From CAMDWQ01 sp964543965 (GTDB lineage: Bacteria; Omnitrophota; Gorgyraeia; 2-02-FULL-51-18), in contig CAZJAX010000012.1 in NCBI GenBank assembly GCA_964543965.1, positions 1 to 26,185 on the forward strand: 26,185 nt of DNA, written 5' to 3'. Shown one piece after another: positions 15,333 to 22,553 of the stretch (the first letter of the stretch is position 1; every line of letters starts with the position of its first letter). The position numbers and the translations under genes are program-made. The notes beneath the pieces were generated by a model that saw only the letters and a list, made by a program, of their open reading frames with translations, did no database searches and had not been told where the DNA came from.

Positions 15333-16261
15333 ACCTCATGGACGGAAACCTCAACTTTTGGGCGACATCGTTTCTAGTGGTGCTGTTTTGTTTCATATTC
15401 GAGTTTTTCATCCTAAGCGTCCTGAAATTCTTCGGGGTGTACGTCATCGTGAAGGAAAGCGAAGCGCGTGTTTACGTGCTGTTCGGCAACGTGCTCGGCG
15501 TGCTCAATGAGCCCGGCATCCACTGTCTGATCGCCAAAATAGGCCCGGGCGCTCTCATCGTGAACATGCTGGGCGAGTGCCACGTGCGTGATCTGCGCCT
15601 TGACCAGGAATACGTGCGTTCCAATCCGGTCAACTCCGAAGAAGGCGCTCCCATGGGCATCGGCGTCTGGTACGAATTCGTGATAACGGATCCGGTAGCT
15701 CACGTCTTCAAAAACGCGGATCCTTCCGGTTCTCTGAGGGCCAACATTTCCAACGCGACCGTGCGGTGCCTGAGCAATATGAAGCTCGAAGACATGCTCG
15801 AAAACAGGCATGTGATGAGCCAGACCGTCCGCGGGGACGTATCTCCCAAATCCAGCGAGTGGGGCTACAAGGTCGGCTCCGTTTATATCCGCAAAGTGCA
15901 TTTCCGCGACATCGGCATGGTCAAACAGATCGAGGAAAAGGTCGTCAACCGCCTGCGCCAGGTCACTTCCGCCATTCGTCAGGCCGGTTCCAACCAGGTG
16001 AACATCATCGCAGGCACAGCCGAGAAAGAGGCTGCGGCCGAGTTTGCACGGGCTGTTGCGATACGCTCCGAGATCGTGGGCGCCGCTCTGCATACGATCG
16101 CCAGCGACAAGGAAGTCTCGGAGGCCCTTTTTGAGATCCTTGAGACACAGCAGATCATCGAGGGCCAGTCCGATATCACGGTCCTGCCGCCCAATTCCCG
16201 CAACGATCTTCTGGCGCAGCTGACGGCTTTTCCGCCGGTGGCTGCTCCGCCGAAAAAATAA
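15329..16261 (+). CDS. SPFH/Band 7 membrane protein, second of a pair
   Basis: A 310-residue protein whose ATG overlaps the stop of the first SPFH gene (ATGA), indicating tight coupling and probably fixed stoichiometry. One N-terminal transmembrane helix (about residues 14-35) precedes an SPFH domain (about 38-205: VYVIVKESEARVYVLFG, NEPGIHCLIAKIG, VWYEFVITDPVAHVF, YKVGSVYIRKVHFRDIG). A helical region follows (about 205-270, VVNRLRQVTSAIRQAG and EKEAAAEFARAVAIR), and the tail is Pro-rich (FPPVAAPPKK). It is likely the hetero-oligomer partner of the first protein. The orientation suggests that the domain faces the periplasm as in HflC, but this cannot be proved from sequence. Confidence 0.83.
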   Translation: MNLMDGNLNFWATSFLVVLFCFIFEFFILSVLKFFGVYVIVKESEARVYVLFGNVLGVLNEPGIHCLIAKIGPGALIVNMLGECHVRDLRLDQEYVRSNPVNSEEGAPMGIGVWYEFVITDPVAHVFKNADPSGSLRANISNATVRCLSNMKLEDMLENRHVMSQTVRGDVSPKSSEWGYKVGSVYIRKVHFRDIGMVKQIEEKVVNRLRQVTSAIRQAGSNQVNIIAGTAEKEAAAEFARAVAIRSEIVGAALHTIASDKEVSEALFEILETQQIIEGQSDITVLPPNSRNDLLAQLTAFPPVAAPPKK

Positions 16262-16271
16262 AAGACCTCTC

Positions 16272-17093
16272 TTGAGACGGCTTAAAACCGTTATTCTGCT
16301 GCTTCTGTCAGCGCTGGTGCTTCCGCCGGCGTTTGCGGAAAGTACAGGGGAGGAGCTCATCGAGCTTGCCCGGAAGTCCGATCCGCGCGCGTTCGAGTTT
16401 TCACAGTCCTTGGCTGATATCACCCCGACGGAGGACGGAAGGAGCTTTACGGTCTGGTGGCAGCCTAAATATTTCGATGCGGGAAAGGATACGGTCTTCG
16501 TGAGTCTTCACGGCAGCGCAGGCTGGGCGACGAAGGGGTTTTCCATCTGGCAGCCGCGCATCGAAGAGCGGGGTTATGCTTTTCTGGGGATCCAGTGGTG
16601 GTTCGGGTCGGGCGGCGCTGCCGAGGACTATGCCTCTCCGCGCGACATTTACGGCTGGATCACGGCAGAACTGCGCAAGCGCGGCATTCCCGCCAAACAC
16701 GTGATCTTCTCGGGTTTCAGCCGCGGCTCCGCCAACAGCTACGCCGTCACTTATCTGGATACGCTCGAGGACGAGCCGTATTTCGCCGTTACGATCGCCA
16801 ACGCGGGCGCGATGGAAGAGGGCTATCCTCCGAACCGAGAATTTCTGGAGTTCACGAGGGACACGCAGCCTTTTTTCGGTACGCACTGGATCCTTTATTG
16901 CTCGGAAAATGACGAGCAGAGGCCCGGAAGCTGCGGACAGATGCAGTGGACCCAAAGCACGCTCGAGGACCTCGGCGGCCATGTGGAAAAATTTTTCCGT
17001 GATCCCGAGGGACCGCACGGAGGGTTCATGCACCCCCTCTACCTGGACGAAGCTCTCGACGTCTCCGACCGCCTTGTCTCGGAATCACGCTGA
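16272..17093 (+). CDS. Secreted alpha/beta hydrolase (esterase/depolymerase-like)
   Basis: A 273-residue exported protein starting at TTG ten bases after the SPFH gene; no ATG or GTG is available nearby and the signal peptide begins at once (RRLKTVILLLLSALVLPPAFAE), so TTG is accepted. The alpha/beta hydrolase pattern is present: oxyanion strand VFVSLHGSAGWATKG, nucleophile elbow SGFSRGS with Ser150, and a terminal GPHGGFMHP with His249 or His254 as catalytic base. The acid is less clear (CSENDEQR region). Similar layouts occur in polyhydroxyalkanoate depolymerase-like and feruloyl esterase-like enzymes. It acts in the periplasm or outside. No strong ribosome-binding site, so probably co-translated with the SPFH pair. 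Confidence 0.72.
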   Translation: MRRLKTVILLLLSALVLPPAFAESTGEELIELARKSDPRAFEFSQSLADITPTEDGRSFTVWWQPKYFDAGKDTVFVSLHGSAGWATKGFSIWQPRIEERGYAFLGIQWWFGSGGAAEDYASPRDIYGWITAELRKRGIPAKHVIFSGFSRGSANSYAVTYLDTLEDEPYFAVTIANAGAMEEGYPPNREFLEFTRDTQPFFGTHWILYCSENDEQRPGSCGQMQWTQSTLEDLGGHVEKFFRDPEGPHGGFMHPLYLDEALDVSDRLVSESR

Positions 17094-17118
17094 CTTCTCC
17101 AGAAAACCCTCTTCGCGC

Positions 17119-17147
17119 TTGACGAGTCCCTCCGCCAGGATTAAGCT
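17119..17147 (+). promoter_or_regulatory. Possible promoter of the lysozyme-like gene
   Basis: TTGACG (17119-17124), 17 bp spacer, TAAGCT (17142-17147). Good -35, poor -10. The ribosome-binding site GGAGG (17165-17169) lies downstream, five bases before the ATG at 17175. Confidence 0.35.
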
Positions 17148-17174
17148 CTACTCATAGACCGGCCGGAGGCGCGG

Positions 17175-18041
17175 ATGAAACCGTTTAAAAATCTTCGAGC
17201 GTTCCTGTTTGCTGCGATCGCGATGGCCGGATCATTGTGCCCCGCGGATCCGGCGTCGGCGGAGACGGAATTCGGCCGCTCAGGCCTCTCGAATCTTTCC
17301 GGACGCGACTATGCCTACCTGCGAAAGATGATTTTCCAGCGCGAGTGTGCCGGTGACGAAAAAAATCTGGTCGCCTGGAACGAAGGGGAAGATTTCCCTT
17401 CTCTCGGGATAGGCCATTTCATCTGGTATACCAAGGCCGGCGCGGCTCCTCCGTACAAAGAACTCTTCCCGGAACTTCTGGCCTATCTTGAAAAAAACGG
17501 CCAGCGCCTGCCGCCGTGGATACAGAAGCTGCCGGACCGCAAAGCCCCATGGAACTCACGCGAAGAATTCCTGCGCGAACAGGAGAGCCCGAGGGTCTAT
17601 TCTCTGAGGAGCCTCATGACGCGAACGGTGCGTCTGCAGACGTCCTTTATCGCAAACCGGATCAATAAACTCCTGCCCAAGCTCCTAAGGAACGTGCCTG
17701 TGGCTGAACGGAAGGGTATCCGGGATAAATTCATATCACTGGCCCGCACCAAGGAAGGCCTGTTTGCGCTTATCGATTACACCCATTTCAAAGGTGACGG
17801 ATTGCACGAAACGGAGCGCTATGCCGGAGAAGGCTGGGGGCTTCTGCAGGTGCTTCGGGAGATGCGCGCTCCGCAAGACGGAACGACGCCTCTCCAAGAA
17901 TTCATCCGCGCCGCCCGTACGATCCTGCGCCGCCGCGTTCATCATGCGCCTCCGAGAAGGAACGAAGCCCGGTGGCTCGGCGGCTGGGAAAACCGCGTCG
18001 CAAGCTATGAAACCCCCGGGGCGAAAGTTCGGGAAAAGTAG
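17175..18041 (+). CDS. Lysozyme-like periplasmic protein of an uncharacterised family
   Basis: A 288-residue exported protein (signal peptide about residues 1-29, ending ASAE). I recognise a conserved but, as far as I know, uncharacterised family found in proteobacteria, with hallmarks LVAWNEGEDFPSLGIGHF, PPWIQ, GLFALIDYTHFKGDG, ERYAGEGWGLLQVL and RWLGGWENRV. Glu57 followed 19 residues later by SLGIGH (76-81) mirrors the catalytic Glu and T-x-G-x-G-H element of phage-type lysozymes (T4 lysozyme, GH24), so a peptidoglycan-cleaving or binding role is inferred. The C-terminal RILRRRVHHAPPRRNE region is strongly basic. It has its own GGAGG and a candidate promoter, so it may be separately transcribed from the esterase upstream. 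Confidence 0.75.
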   Translation: MKPFKNLRAFLFAAIAMAGSLCPADPASAETEFGRSGLSNLSGRDYAYLRKMIFQRECAGDEKNLVAWNEGEDFPSLGIGHFIWYTKAGAAPPYKELFPELLAYLEKNGQRLPPWIQKLPDRKAPWNSREEFLREQESPRVYSLRSLMTRTVRLQTSFIANRINKLLPKLLRNVPVAERKGIRDKFISLARTKEGLFALIDYTHFKGDGLHETERYAGEGWGLLQVLREMRAPQDGTTPLQEFIRAARTILRRRVHHAPPRRNEARWLGGWENRVASYETPGAKVREK

Positions 18042-18052
18042 ACAAGGTTTGG

Positions 18053-18058
18053 TAAAAT
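18053..18058 (+). promoter_or_regulatory. -10 element (TAAAAT) of the SUI1 gene
   Basis: TAAAAT matches the -10 consensus at 5 of 6 positions and ends six bases before the ATG at 18065. No Shine-Dalgarno sequence is present, and no convincing -35 is found at 16-18 bp. The spacing implies a leaderless transcript. Confidence 0.4.
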
Positions 18059-18064
18059 AGCGTC

Positions 18065-18301
18065 ATGCTCGCCAACCCGAATTCACCCGTTCCAAAGATC
18101 CGCCTTGAAAAAAGAGCCGGAAAAGCGGTTACCGTCATCGCAGGCCTTCATACCTACGGCACGGATCGCTTGGAGCGCATGTCCCGTGAGCTTAAAACCC
18201 TCCTTGGGGCGGGCGGCACCGTGAAGAACGGATGCATTGAGATCCAGGGCGACAAGACCCAGGCGGTCCGCGGATGGTTCGAAAAGAAGCAGACTCCCTG
18301 A
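18065..18301 (+). CDS. SUI1-family translation factor (YciH/eIF1-like)
   Basis: A 78-residue protein consisting of one SUI1 domain, the fold of eukaryotic initiation factor eIF1 and bacterial YciH. The segments VTVIAGLHTYGTDRLERMSRELK and GGTVKNGCIEIQGDK match the family's core, including the basic loop and the IEIQGDK strand that contacts the ribosome. In E. coli, YciH influences start-codon fidelity and translation under stress; the same is likely here. It is slightly shorter than YciH (about 108 residues) because the N-terminal tail is short. The start lacks a Shine-Dalgarno sequence and may be leaderless. The helicase gene begins three bases after its stop. Confidence 0.9.
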   Translation: MLANPNSPVPKIRLEKRAGKAVTVIAGLHTYGTDRLERMSRELKTLLGAGGTVKNGCIEIQGDKTQAVRGWFEKKQTP

Positions 18302-18304
18302 CTC

Positions 18305-19753
18305 ATGCCCAAGACTACGGAAAAAAAGAGATCCCGCGGAAAAAAAGAGAACATCGCGCTCAAGGACATCGAGATCAATGACGATTTCCTGAAAGCCGTA
18401 CACGCACTCGAGCACTCCGACGACTGCATCTTCCTGACGGGCCGCGCCGGCACCGGCAAGTCCACGCTGTTGCGCTATTTCAAGGAAAAGACCTCGAAAA
18501 ACATCGTGATCCTGGCCTCGACGGGAATTGCGGCCATCAACGTCGGCGGGCAGACCATCCATTCCTTTTTCATGCTGCCTCCGCGCTTTATCCAGAGCGC
18601 AGATATCCAGCCTTCCTTTAAGAACCGACAGATCATCCAAAAGCTCGACACGCTTGTCATCGATGAGGCGTCCATGGTGCGCGCCGATGTCATGGACGCC
18701 GTCGACTACTCGCTGAGAGTCAACCGCGGACGCATGAACACTCCTTTCGGCGGTGTGCAGGTCATCCTTTTCGGCGACCTCCATCAGCTGCCGCCGGTCG
18801 TCGAGCCTGAGTTGAAAGAGGCCTTCAGCCGAAAATACGAGAGCCCTTATTTTTTCCATGCGCATGTTTTTTCCGAGATCGGGCTCGAATGCGTGGAGCT
18901 GAAAAAGATCTACCGCCAGAAAGACTCAAGTTTTGTAGAGATCCTGAACCGCATCCGCGACAAGAGGCACGGTTCCGAGGATCTGAAGGCGCTCAACCGC
19001 CAGGTCCTTCGCCGCGCCGCCGAGGCAGACCACATCACGCTCACCACGACCAACCGCGATGCGGCTGCGATCAACGAGCTGAGGCTGAGTCAGCTCCCGC
19101 AACCGGCGTATGAATACTCGGCTAAAGTCTCCGGCCGCTTTGAAGAATCGGCTTTCCCGGGAGAGAACCGTCTTGTGCTTAAAAAAGGCGCGCAGGTAAT
19201 GCTCACCAAGAATGACCTCGAGCAGAAACGCTGGGTCAACGGGACGCTGGCGCGCGTTGAGGATCTGACCGAAAACTCGATCGTGATCTCTGTCGGCGAT
19301 GAACAATATGAAGTTCCGATGGCCTCCTGGGAGAAAAGCCAATATGTCTACAACGAAGAGAGTGAAAAGATCGAGCAGGAGACCGTCGGTGTTTTCAGGC
19401 AGTACCCGCTGCGCCTGGCCTGGGCGGTCACGATCCACAAGAGCCAAGGGCAGACGTTCGAGAACGTGGTCATCGACACCGGCGCGGGCGTTTTCGCGCA
19501 CGGACAGCTTTACGTCGCGCTTTCTCGGTGCACGAAACTTGACGGGATCCGGCTGCGCCGGCCTATCGTGCATTCGGACGTCAAATTCGACGAGCGGGTC
19601 CTGAAATTCAACGCTTCCGCAGGAAAAACCTATCTAGCCGAGAAGAAACCTTCATCCGGTTCGAAGAAATGCCGTTTTTGTTCGGGCGACGTGGACTTCG
19701 AAGCCGTCGAGTGCGGAAATTGCGGAGGATTTTTCGAAGAATTCGTATCTTGA
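18305..19753 (+). CDS. Pif1/RecD-like superfamily 1 helicase with C-terminal zinc ribbon
   Basis: A 482-residue superfamily 1B DNA helicase (COG0507, Pif1/RecD group). Walker A GRAGTGKS has Lys52; motif Ia STGIAAINVGGQTIHSFF is Pif1-like; Walker B is VIDEAS (Asp120, Glu121); motif III is LFGDLHQLPPVV; the 2B SH3-like strand region includes LKKGAQVMLTKND and WVNGTLARVED; motif V/VI is TIHKSQGQTFENVVID ... GQLYVALSRC. A C-terminal zinc ribbon (Cys456/Cys459 and Cys470/Cys473) is an extra module. These helicases resolve DNA structures such as G-quadruplexes and R-loops. The start ATG lies three bases after the SUI1 stop with no ribosome-binding site, so the pair is probably coupled. Confidence 0.92.
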   Translation: MPKTTEKKRSRGKKENIALKDIEINDDFLKAVHALEHSDDCIFLTGRAGTGKSTLLRYFKEKTSKNIVILASTGIAAINVGGQTIHSFFMLPPRFIQSADIQPSFKNRQIIQKLDTLVIDEASMVRADVMDAVDYSLRVNRGRMNTPFGGVQVILFGDLHQLPPVVEPELKEAFSRKYESPYFFHAHVFSEIGLECVELKKIYRQKDSSFVEILNRIRDKRHGSEDLKALNRQVLRRAAEADHITLTTTNRDAAAINELRLSQLPQPAYEYSAKVSGRFEESAFPGENRLVLKKGAQVMLTKNDLEQKRWVNGTLARVEDLTENSIVISVGDEQYEVPMASWEKSQYVYNEESEKIEQETVGVFRQYPLRLAWAVTIHKSQGQTFENVVIDTGAGVFAHGQLYVALSRCTKLDGIRLRRPIVHSDVKFDERVLKFNASAGKTYLAEKKPSSGSKKCRFCSGDVDFEAVECGNCGGFFEEFVS

Positions 19754-19785
19754 GCTGTTTCAACCGCCACCCAAAGGAGTCGTCC

Positions 19786-20328
19786 ATGAAAATGAAGACC
19801 GCATTGTTCCTGATGTTCAGTATCCTGCTGACCGTGCCGGCTTTTGCCGAGTCCGAAAATCTTTTCCAAAAGTATGACGGAAAATCGGTGAAGGTGTATA
19901 TCGCGCCTGCCAAAGACTCGACTTCCGGGCACGACATCGACCCGGCTTCCCTCAAAACCAAGATCGAAGAGGCATTGAAGGCCCGCAAGAGCATCCGTTT
20001 CCAGATCGTTGACTCAGCCGAAGCGGCCGATCTTTCGATAGATACGAACCTCATCGGATATGTTTGGAGCGACCATGACCCGATCGACATGCTTGTCGGC
20101 GTGGGGGGCACCGCCGCGGACGCGGCGATCGTCGAGGATTATGCCTCGGCCGAAGCTGACATCACGGTGACGGATGTCCGCTCGAATAGACCTGTTTGGG
20201 TTTCGCGAGTGCGCGCCTCCGTTACCAAAAAGCCTATGTCCCGAGCCGAAAGCGTGCCGCTCGTGTCCGACCAGATGGCTAAGACCTTCATCAAAGAATG
20301 CTTCTCCAAACGAAGCAAGCGCAGGTAA
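19786..20328 (+). CDS. Exported protein of unknown function
   Basis: A 180-residue protein. The start at 19786 is chosen because AAAGGAG stands just before it and a signal peptide follows (about residues 1-21, ending VPAFAE); the frame further upstream lies inside the helicase gene. The mature protein has an alpha/beta pattern beginning VKVYIAPAKDSTSGHDIDPASLK, then SADLS-like strand segments, and a conserved-looking centre VWSDHDPIDMLVGVGG and AIVEDYASAEADITVTDV, ending in a basic SKRSKRR. There is no lipobox. Small periplasmic proteins with this strand order can be lipoprotein-like stress or assembly factors, but no named family was recognised. The O-methyltransferase starts 11 bp after it. 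Confidence 0.75.
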   Translation: MKMKTALFLMFSILLTVPAFAESENLFQKYDGKSVKVYIAPAKDSTSGHDIDPASLKTKIEEALKARKSIRFQIVDSAEAADLSIDTNLIGYVWSDHDPIDMLVGVGGTAADAAIVEDYASAEADITVTDVRSNRPVWVSRVRASVTKKPMSRAESVPLVSDQMAKTFIKECFSKRSKRR

Positions 20329-20339
20329 ACGCGGACGCT

Positions 20340-20975
20340 ATGAAACAGATCATCCCCGAGTCCATCGAACGCTACGCCGAGGCGCATTCCACTCCCGAAA
20401 AGGATCTGCACAAGGCTCTCGTGAAGGCGACGCGCGAGAACACCGAGATGCCTCAGATGCAGGTGGGGCATCTCGAAGGCGCGTTCCTCAAGGCGATGGT
20501 CACGGCCATTCAGGCCAAGCGCGTGCTGGAGATCGGCACGTTTACCGGATACAGCGCCTTACGCATGGCCGAGGGGATCCCTCAGGGAGGGAAACTCATC
20601 ACCTGCGATATCGACGAAAAGTCGGCGGCGATCGCTCGAGAGCACTGGAAGCAGAGCCATCACGGCAAAAAGATCACACAGATGATGGGTCCCGCTCTCA
20701 AGACCGTGCAGAAGCTGAAAGGGCTGTTCGACCTCGTTTTTATCGACGCTGACAAGGAAAACTACATTCATTATTGGAACGCCTGCCTGCCGAAGGTCCG
20801 GCAGGGCGGCGTGATCCTCGTCGACAACGTGCTCTGGGGAGGCGACGCGCTTGATCCGAAAGACTCAAGCGGCCTGGCGATCGCCGCTTTCAACAAGGCG
20901 GCCCTGGAGGATAAACGCGTAAATCTGGTGATGCTCACTATCCGGGACGGAGTCACGATGGCGGTGAAAAAATGA
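20340..20975 (+). CDS. SAM-dependent O-methyltransferase (caffeoyl-CoA/COMT type, COG4122)
   Basis: A 211-residue class I methyltransferase that would transfer a methyl group from S-adenosylmethionine to a hydroxyl of a small aromatic or catechol-like substrate. Motif I VLEIGTFTGYSAL (residues 62-74) binds SAM; DLVFIDADKENY contributes the metal-binding Asp136, and VDNVLWGG gives Asp162 and Asn163, matching the divalent metal site of the family. The start at 20340 fits the family N-terminus (AEAHSTPE followed by PQMQVGHLEG); an upstream in-frame ATG at 20298 would add 14 unusual residues and overlap the previous gene. No ribosome-binding site is evident. Its end overlaps the PAS-phosphatase start (ATGA). 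Confidence 0.92.
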   Translation: MKQIIPESIERYAEAHSTPEKDLHKALVKATRENTEMPQMQVGHLEGAFLKAMVTAIQAKRVLEIGTFTGYSALRMAEGIPQGGKLITCDIDEKSAAIAREHWKQSHHGKKITQMMGPALKTVQKLKGLFDLVFIDADKENYIHYWNACLPKVRQGGVILVDNVLWGGDALDPKDSSGLAIAAFNKAALEDKRVNLVMLTIRDGVTMAVKK

Positions 20976-22165
20976 AAGCGGCGCCAGCGGACAAGTTCAG
21001 GCTGCTTTTCGAGCACTCCTCGGATGCGCATCTCATCGTCATCGACGGCGTCATCACCGATTGCAACGATGCCGCGGTAAAAATGCTCAAGTGCTCGTCC
21101 GCCGCGGAGGTGATCTCGGCTCATCCGGCGCTTTTTTCCCCGCCCTTCCAGCCCGACGGCTCTGATTCCATCGAAAAATCGGGCCGAATGGATGCACTGG
21201 CCAGGCAAAACGGTTATACGCGCTTCGAGTGGTACCACCGCCGCATGAACGGGGAAGTGTTCCCTGTGCAGGTCACGCTCAACGCCCTCGAGATCGACGG
21301 AAAGCAGGCTCTGATCGCCGTATGGCACGATCTGACGGAATTGAAAGAGAAAGAAGAAGGTCTTAAGAGGGCCAATGAAAAAATGAAAAAGGACCTCGAA
21401 GCCGCATCCGCCGTGCAGAAATCCATGCTTCCGGTGTCATCGCCGCTGATCCGGGGCCTCAAGGCGTCCTGGGTCTTCCGGCCGTGTGATGAGCTCGGGG
21501 GCGATATCCTTAATATCTTCATGCTCGACGAAAAGCATGTAGGACTCTACGTCCTCGATGTCACCGGCCATGGCGCAGCAGCTTCGCTTCTCTCTGTATC
21601 CGTGAGCCATTTTCTATCTCCTTATTCGGAAGCATCCTTCGTCCGGAGTCCAGCCGGACTTAACAAGCTCGCAATCGCCCGGCCTGCCGAGGTCGCAGAC
21701 AAGCTGAACAGGCATTTCAGCTCCGACCCCGCTTTCAGCCAGCTTTTTACGCTGCTTTACGGCGTCCTGAACGTCGAGACGCGCGAGTTCTGCTACGTCT
21801 GCGCCGGCCACCCTTTACCGGTGGTCGTTTCTTCGGACGGAATTCCTCGCACCGTACCCGGCTCGGGTTTTCCTATCGGAGCCGCACAGGATTTCGAATA
21901 TGCCGAACTGTGTTTGCAATTGAAGCCGGGGGACCGCCTCTATCTCTATTCCGACGGAATTCTCGAAGCGAAAAATCCCCAGAGAGATCTTTTCGGACAG
22001 AACAGGCTTACCGGCCTTCTGGCACGGACAGGAAGGACTGCGCTCTCCGAAGATCTCGAATCGATCGTGCGAGAAGTCGAGTCCTGGTGCAGTCCTCAAG
22101 CCCCGGATGATGATTTGACGATCTTGAGCTGCGAGCTTTGCCCGAAAGCCTCTATGCATTGCTGA
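20972..22165 (+). CDS. PAS-PP2C serine phosphatase (RsbU/SpoIIE type)
   Basis: A 397-residue cytoplasmic signalling protein. Residues about 5-125 are a PAS sensor domain (IVIDGVITDCNDAAVKML, WYHRRMNGEVFPVQV, WHDLTELKE). Residues about 126-150 are a coiled-coil linker (LKEKEEGLKRANEKMKKDLEA). Residues about 155-390 are a PP2C-type SpoIIE phosphatase with metal-binding residues Asp178 (ELGGD), Asp196 (LDVTGHG), Asp328 (YSDGILEA) and the Asp cluster 379-381. Such enzymes dephosphorylate anti-sigma antagonists (STAS proteins) in partner-switching pathways that control stress genes or motility. No STAS or RsbW gene is in the window, so its target is elsewhere. Translation is coupled to the O-methyltransferase. 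Confidence 0.92.
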   Translation: MKAAPADKFRLLFEHSSDAHLIVIDGVITDCNDAAVKMLKCSSAAEVISAHPALFSPPFQPDGSDSIEKSGRMDALARQNGYTRFEWYHRRMNGEVFPVQVTLNALEIDGKQALIAVWHDLTELKEKEEGLKRANEKMKKDLEAASAVQKSMLPVSSPLIRGLKASWVFRPCDELGGDILNIFMLDEKHVGLYVLDVTGHGAAASLLSVSVSHFLSPYSEASFVRSPAGLNKLAIARPAEVADKLNRHFSSDPAFSQLFTLLYGVLNVETREFCYVCAGHPLPVVVSSDGIPRTVPGSGFPIGAAQDFEYAELCLQLKPGDRLYLYSDGILEAKNPQRDLFGQNRLTGLLARTGRTALSEDLESIVREVESWCSPQAPDDDLTILSCELCPKASMHC

Positions 22166-22177
22166 AATAAGAAGGAC

Positions 22178-22206
22178 TTGCAAACATCTTTTTAGGGTGT
22201 TAGTCT
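22178..22206 (+). promoter_or_regulatory. Candidate promoter of the metal-import cluster with imperfect dyad
   Basis: TTGCAA (22178-22183), 17 bp spacer, TAGTCT (22201-22206). TGCAAAC (22179-22185) and GTCTGCA (22203-22209) form an imperfect inverted repeat (6 of 7) that brackets the promoter and could be an operator for a metal-responsive repressor. The ATG at 22217 is only ten bases past the -10 and has no Shine-Dalgarno sequence. Confidence 0.35.
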
Positions 22207-22216
22207 GCATTGACCG

Positions 22217-22504
22217 ATGAAAAAGCTATTATCCGCACTGATCCTGTCTTCTTTTCTGGCCATGGGCGCCGTCGCGGCCCTGTCCGTGGTTCCTCATGCC
22301 CATGGAAATGACTATGATCATAGTCAGCATGAAAACTGCCCGATCCATCAGTTTGGACTGCATCAGGCGCATGCGGACATTCTTGCCGCAGCTGTTTTAG
22401 GGGCCCTTTTTCTTCTTTGCGGTTTCATCGAACCAAAGAAAAGCAGCTCATTCTTTTTCTCCATTCCTTTCGGGTCGCTTCGCGCGCCGCCCGCGTTTCT
22501 CTGA
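22217..22504 (+). CDS. Small His-rich membrane protein of the metal-import cluster
   Basis: A 95-residue protein with an N-terminal signal or anchor helix (LLSALILSSFLAMGAVAAL), a central His-rich stretch (PHAHGNDYDHSQHENCPIHQ, continuing with more His and one Cys) and a second hydrophobic helix (ILAAAVLGALFLLCGFIE). The tail is FFFSIPFGSLRAPPAFL. The eight or so histidines plus a Cys between two helices look like a metal-binding loop facing the periplasm, as in DUF2946-like proteins found beside metal transporters. It heads the gene run that encodes a porin-like protein, a binding protein and a permease for zinc or a similar metal. It may collect or pass on the metal. The function is inferred from composition and position. 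Confidence 0.75.
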   Translation: MKKLLSALILSSFLAMGAVAALSVVPHAHGNDYDHSQHENCPIHQFGLHQAHADILAAAVLGALFLLCGFIEPKKSSSFFFSIPFGSLRAPPAFL

Positions 22505-22553
22505 ATTTTCCTATAAATTTATTTTTTCCACACAATTTAATCGAGGAGTCTTC

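Noticed and set aside
14337..16261. Naming the SPFH pair hflK and hflC
   Set aside because: The two-gene layout is similar, but the first protein lacks the Gly-rich N-terminus and has an insertion, and no other HflKC-specific feature was seen.
15413..16423. A 336-codon frame on the - strand opposite the second SPFH gene
   Set aside because: Antisense shadow of a gene with clear SPFH motifs and coupling to its neighbour.
19669..19785. Upstream extension of the exported unknown protein
   Set aside because: It is inside the helicase zinc-ribbon region in another frame; AAAGGAG and a signal peptide mark 19786.
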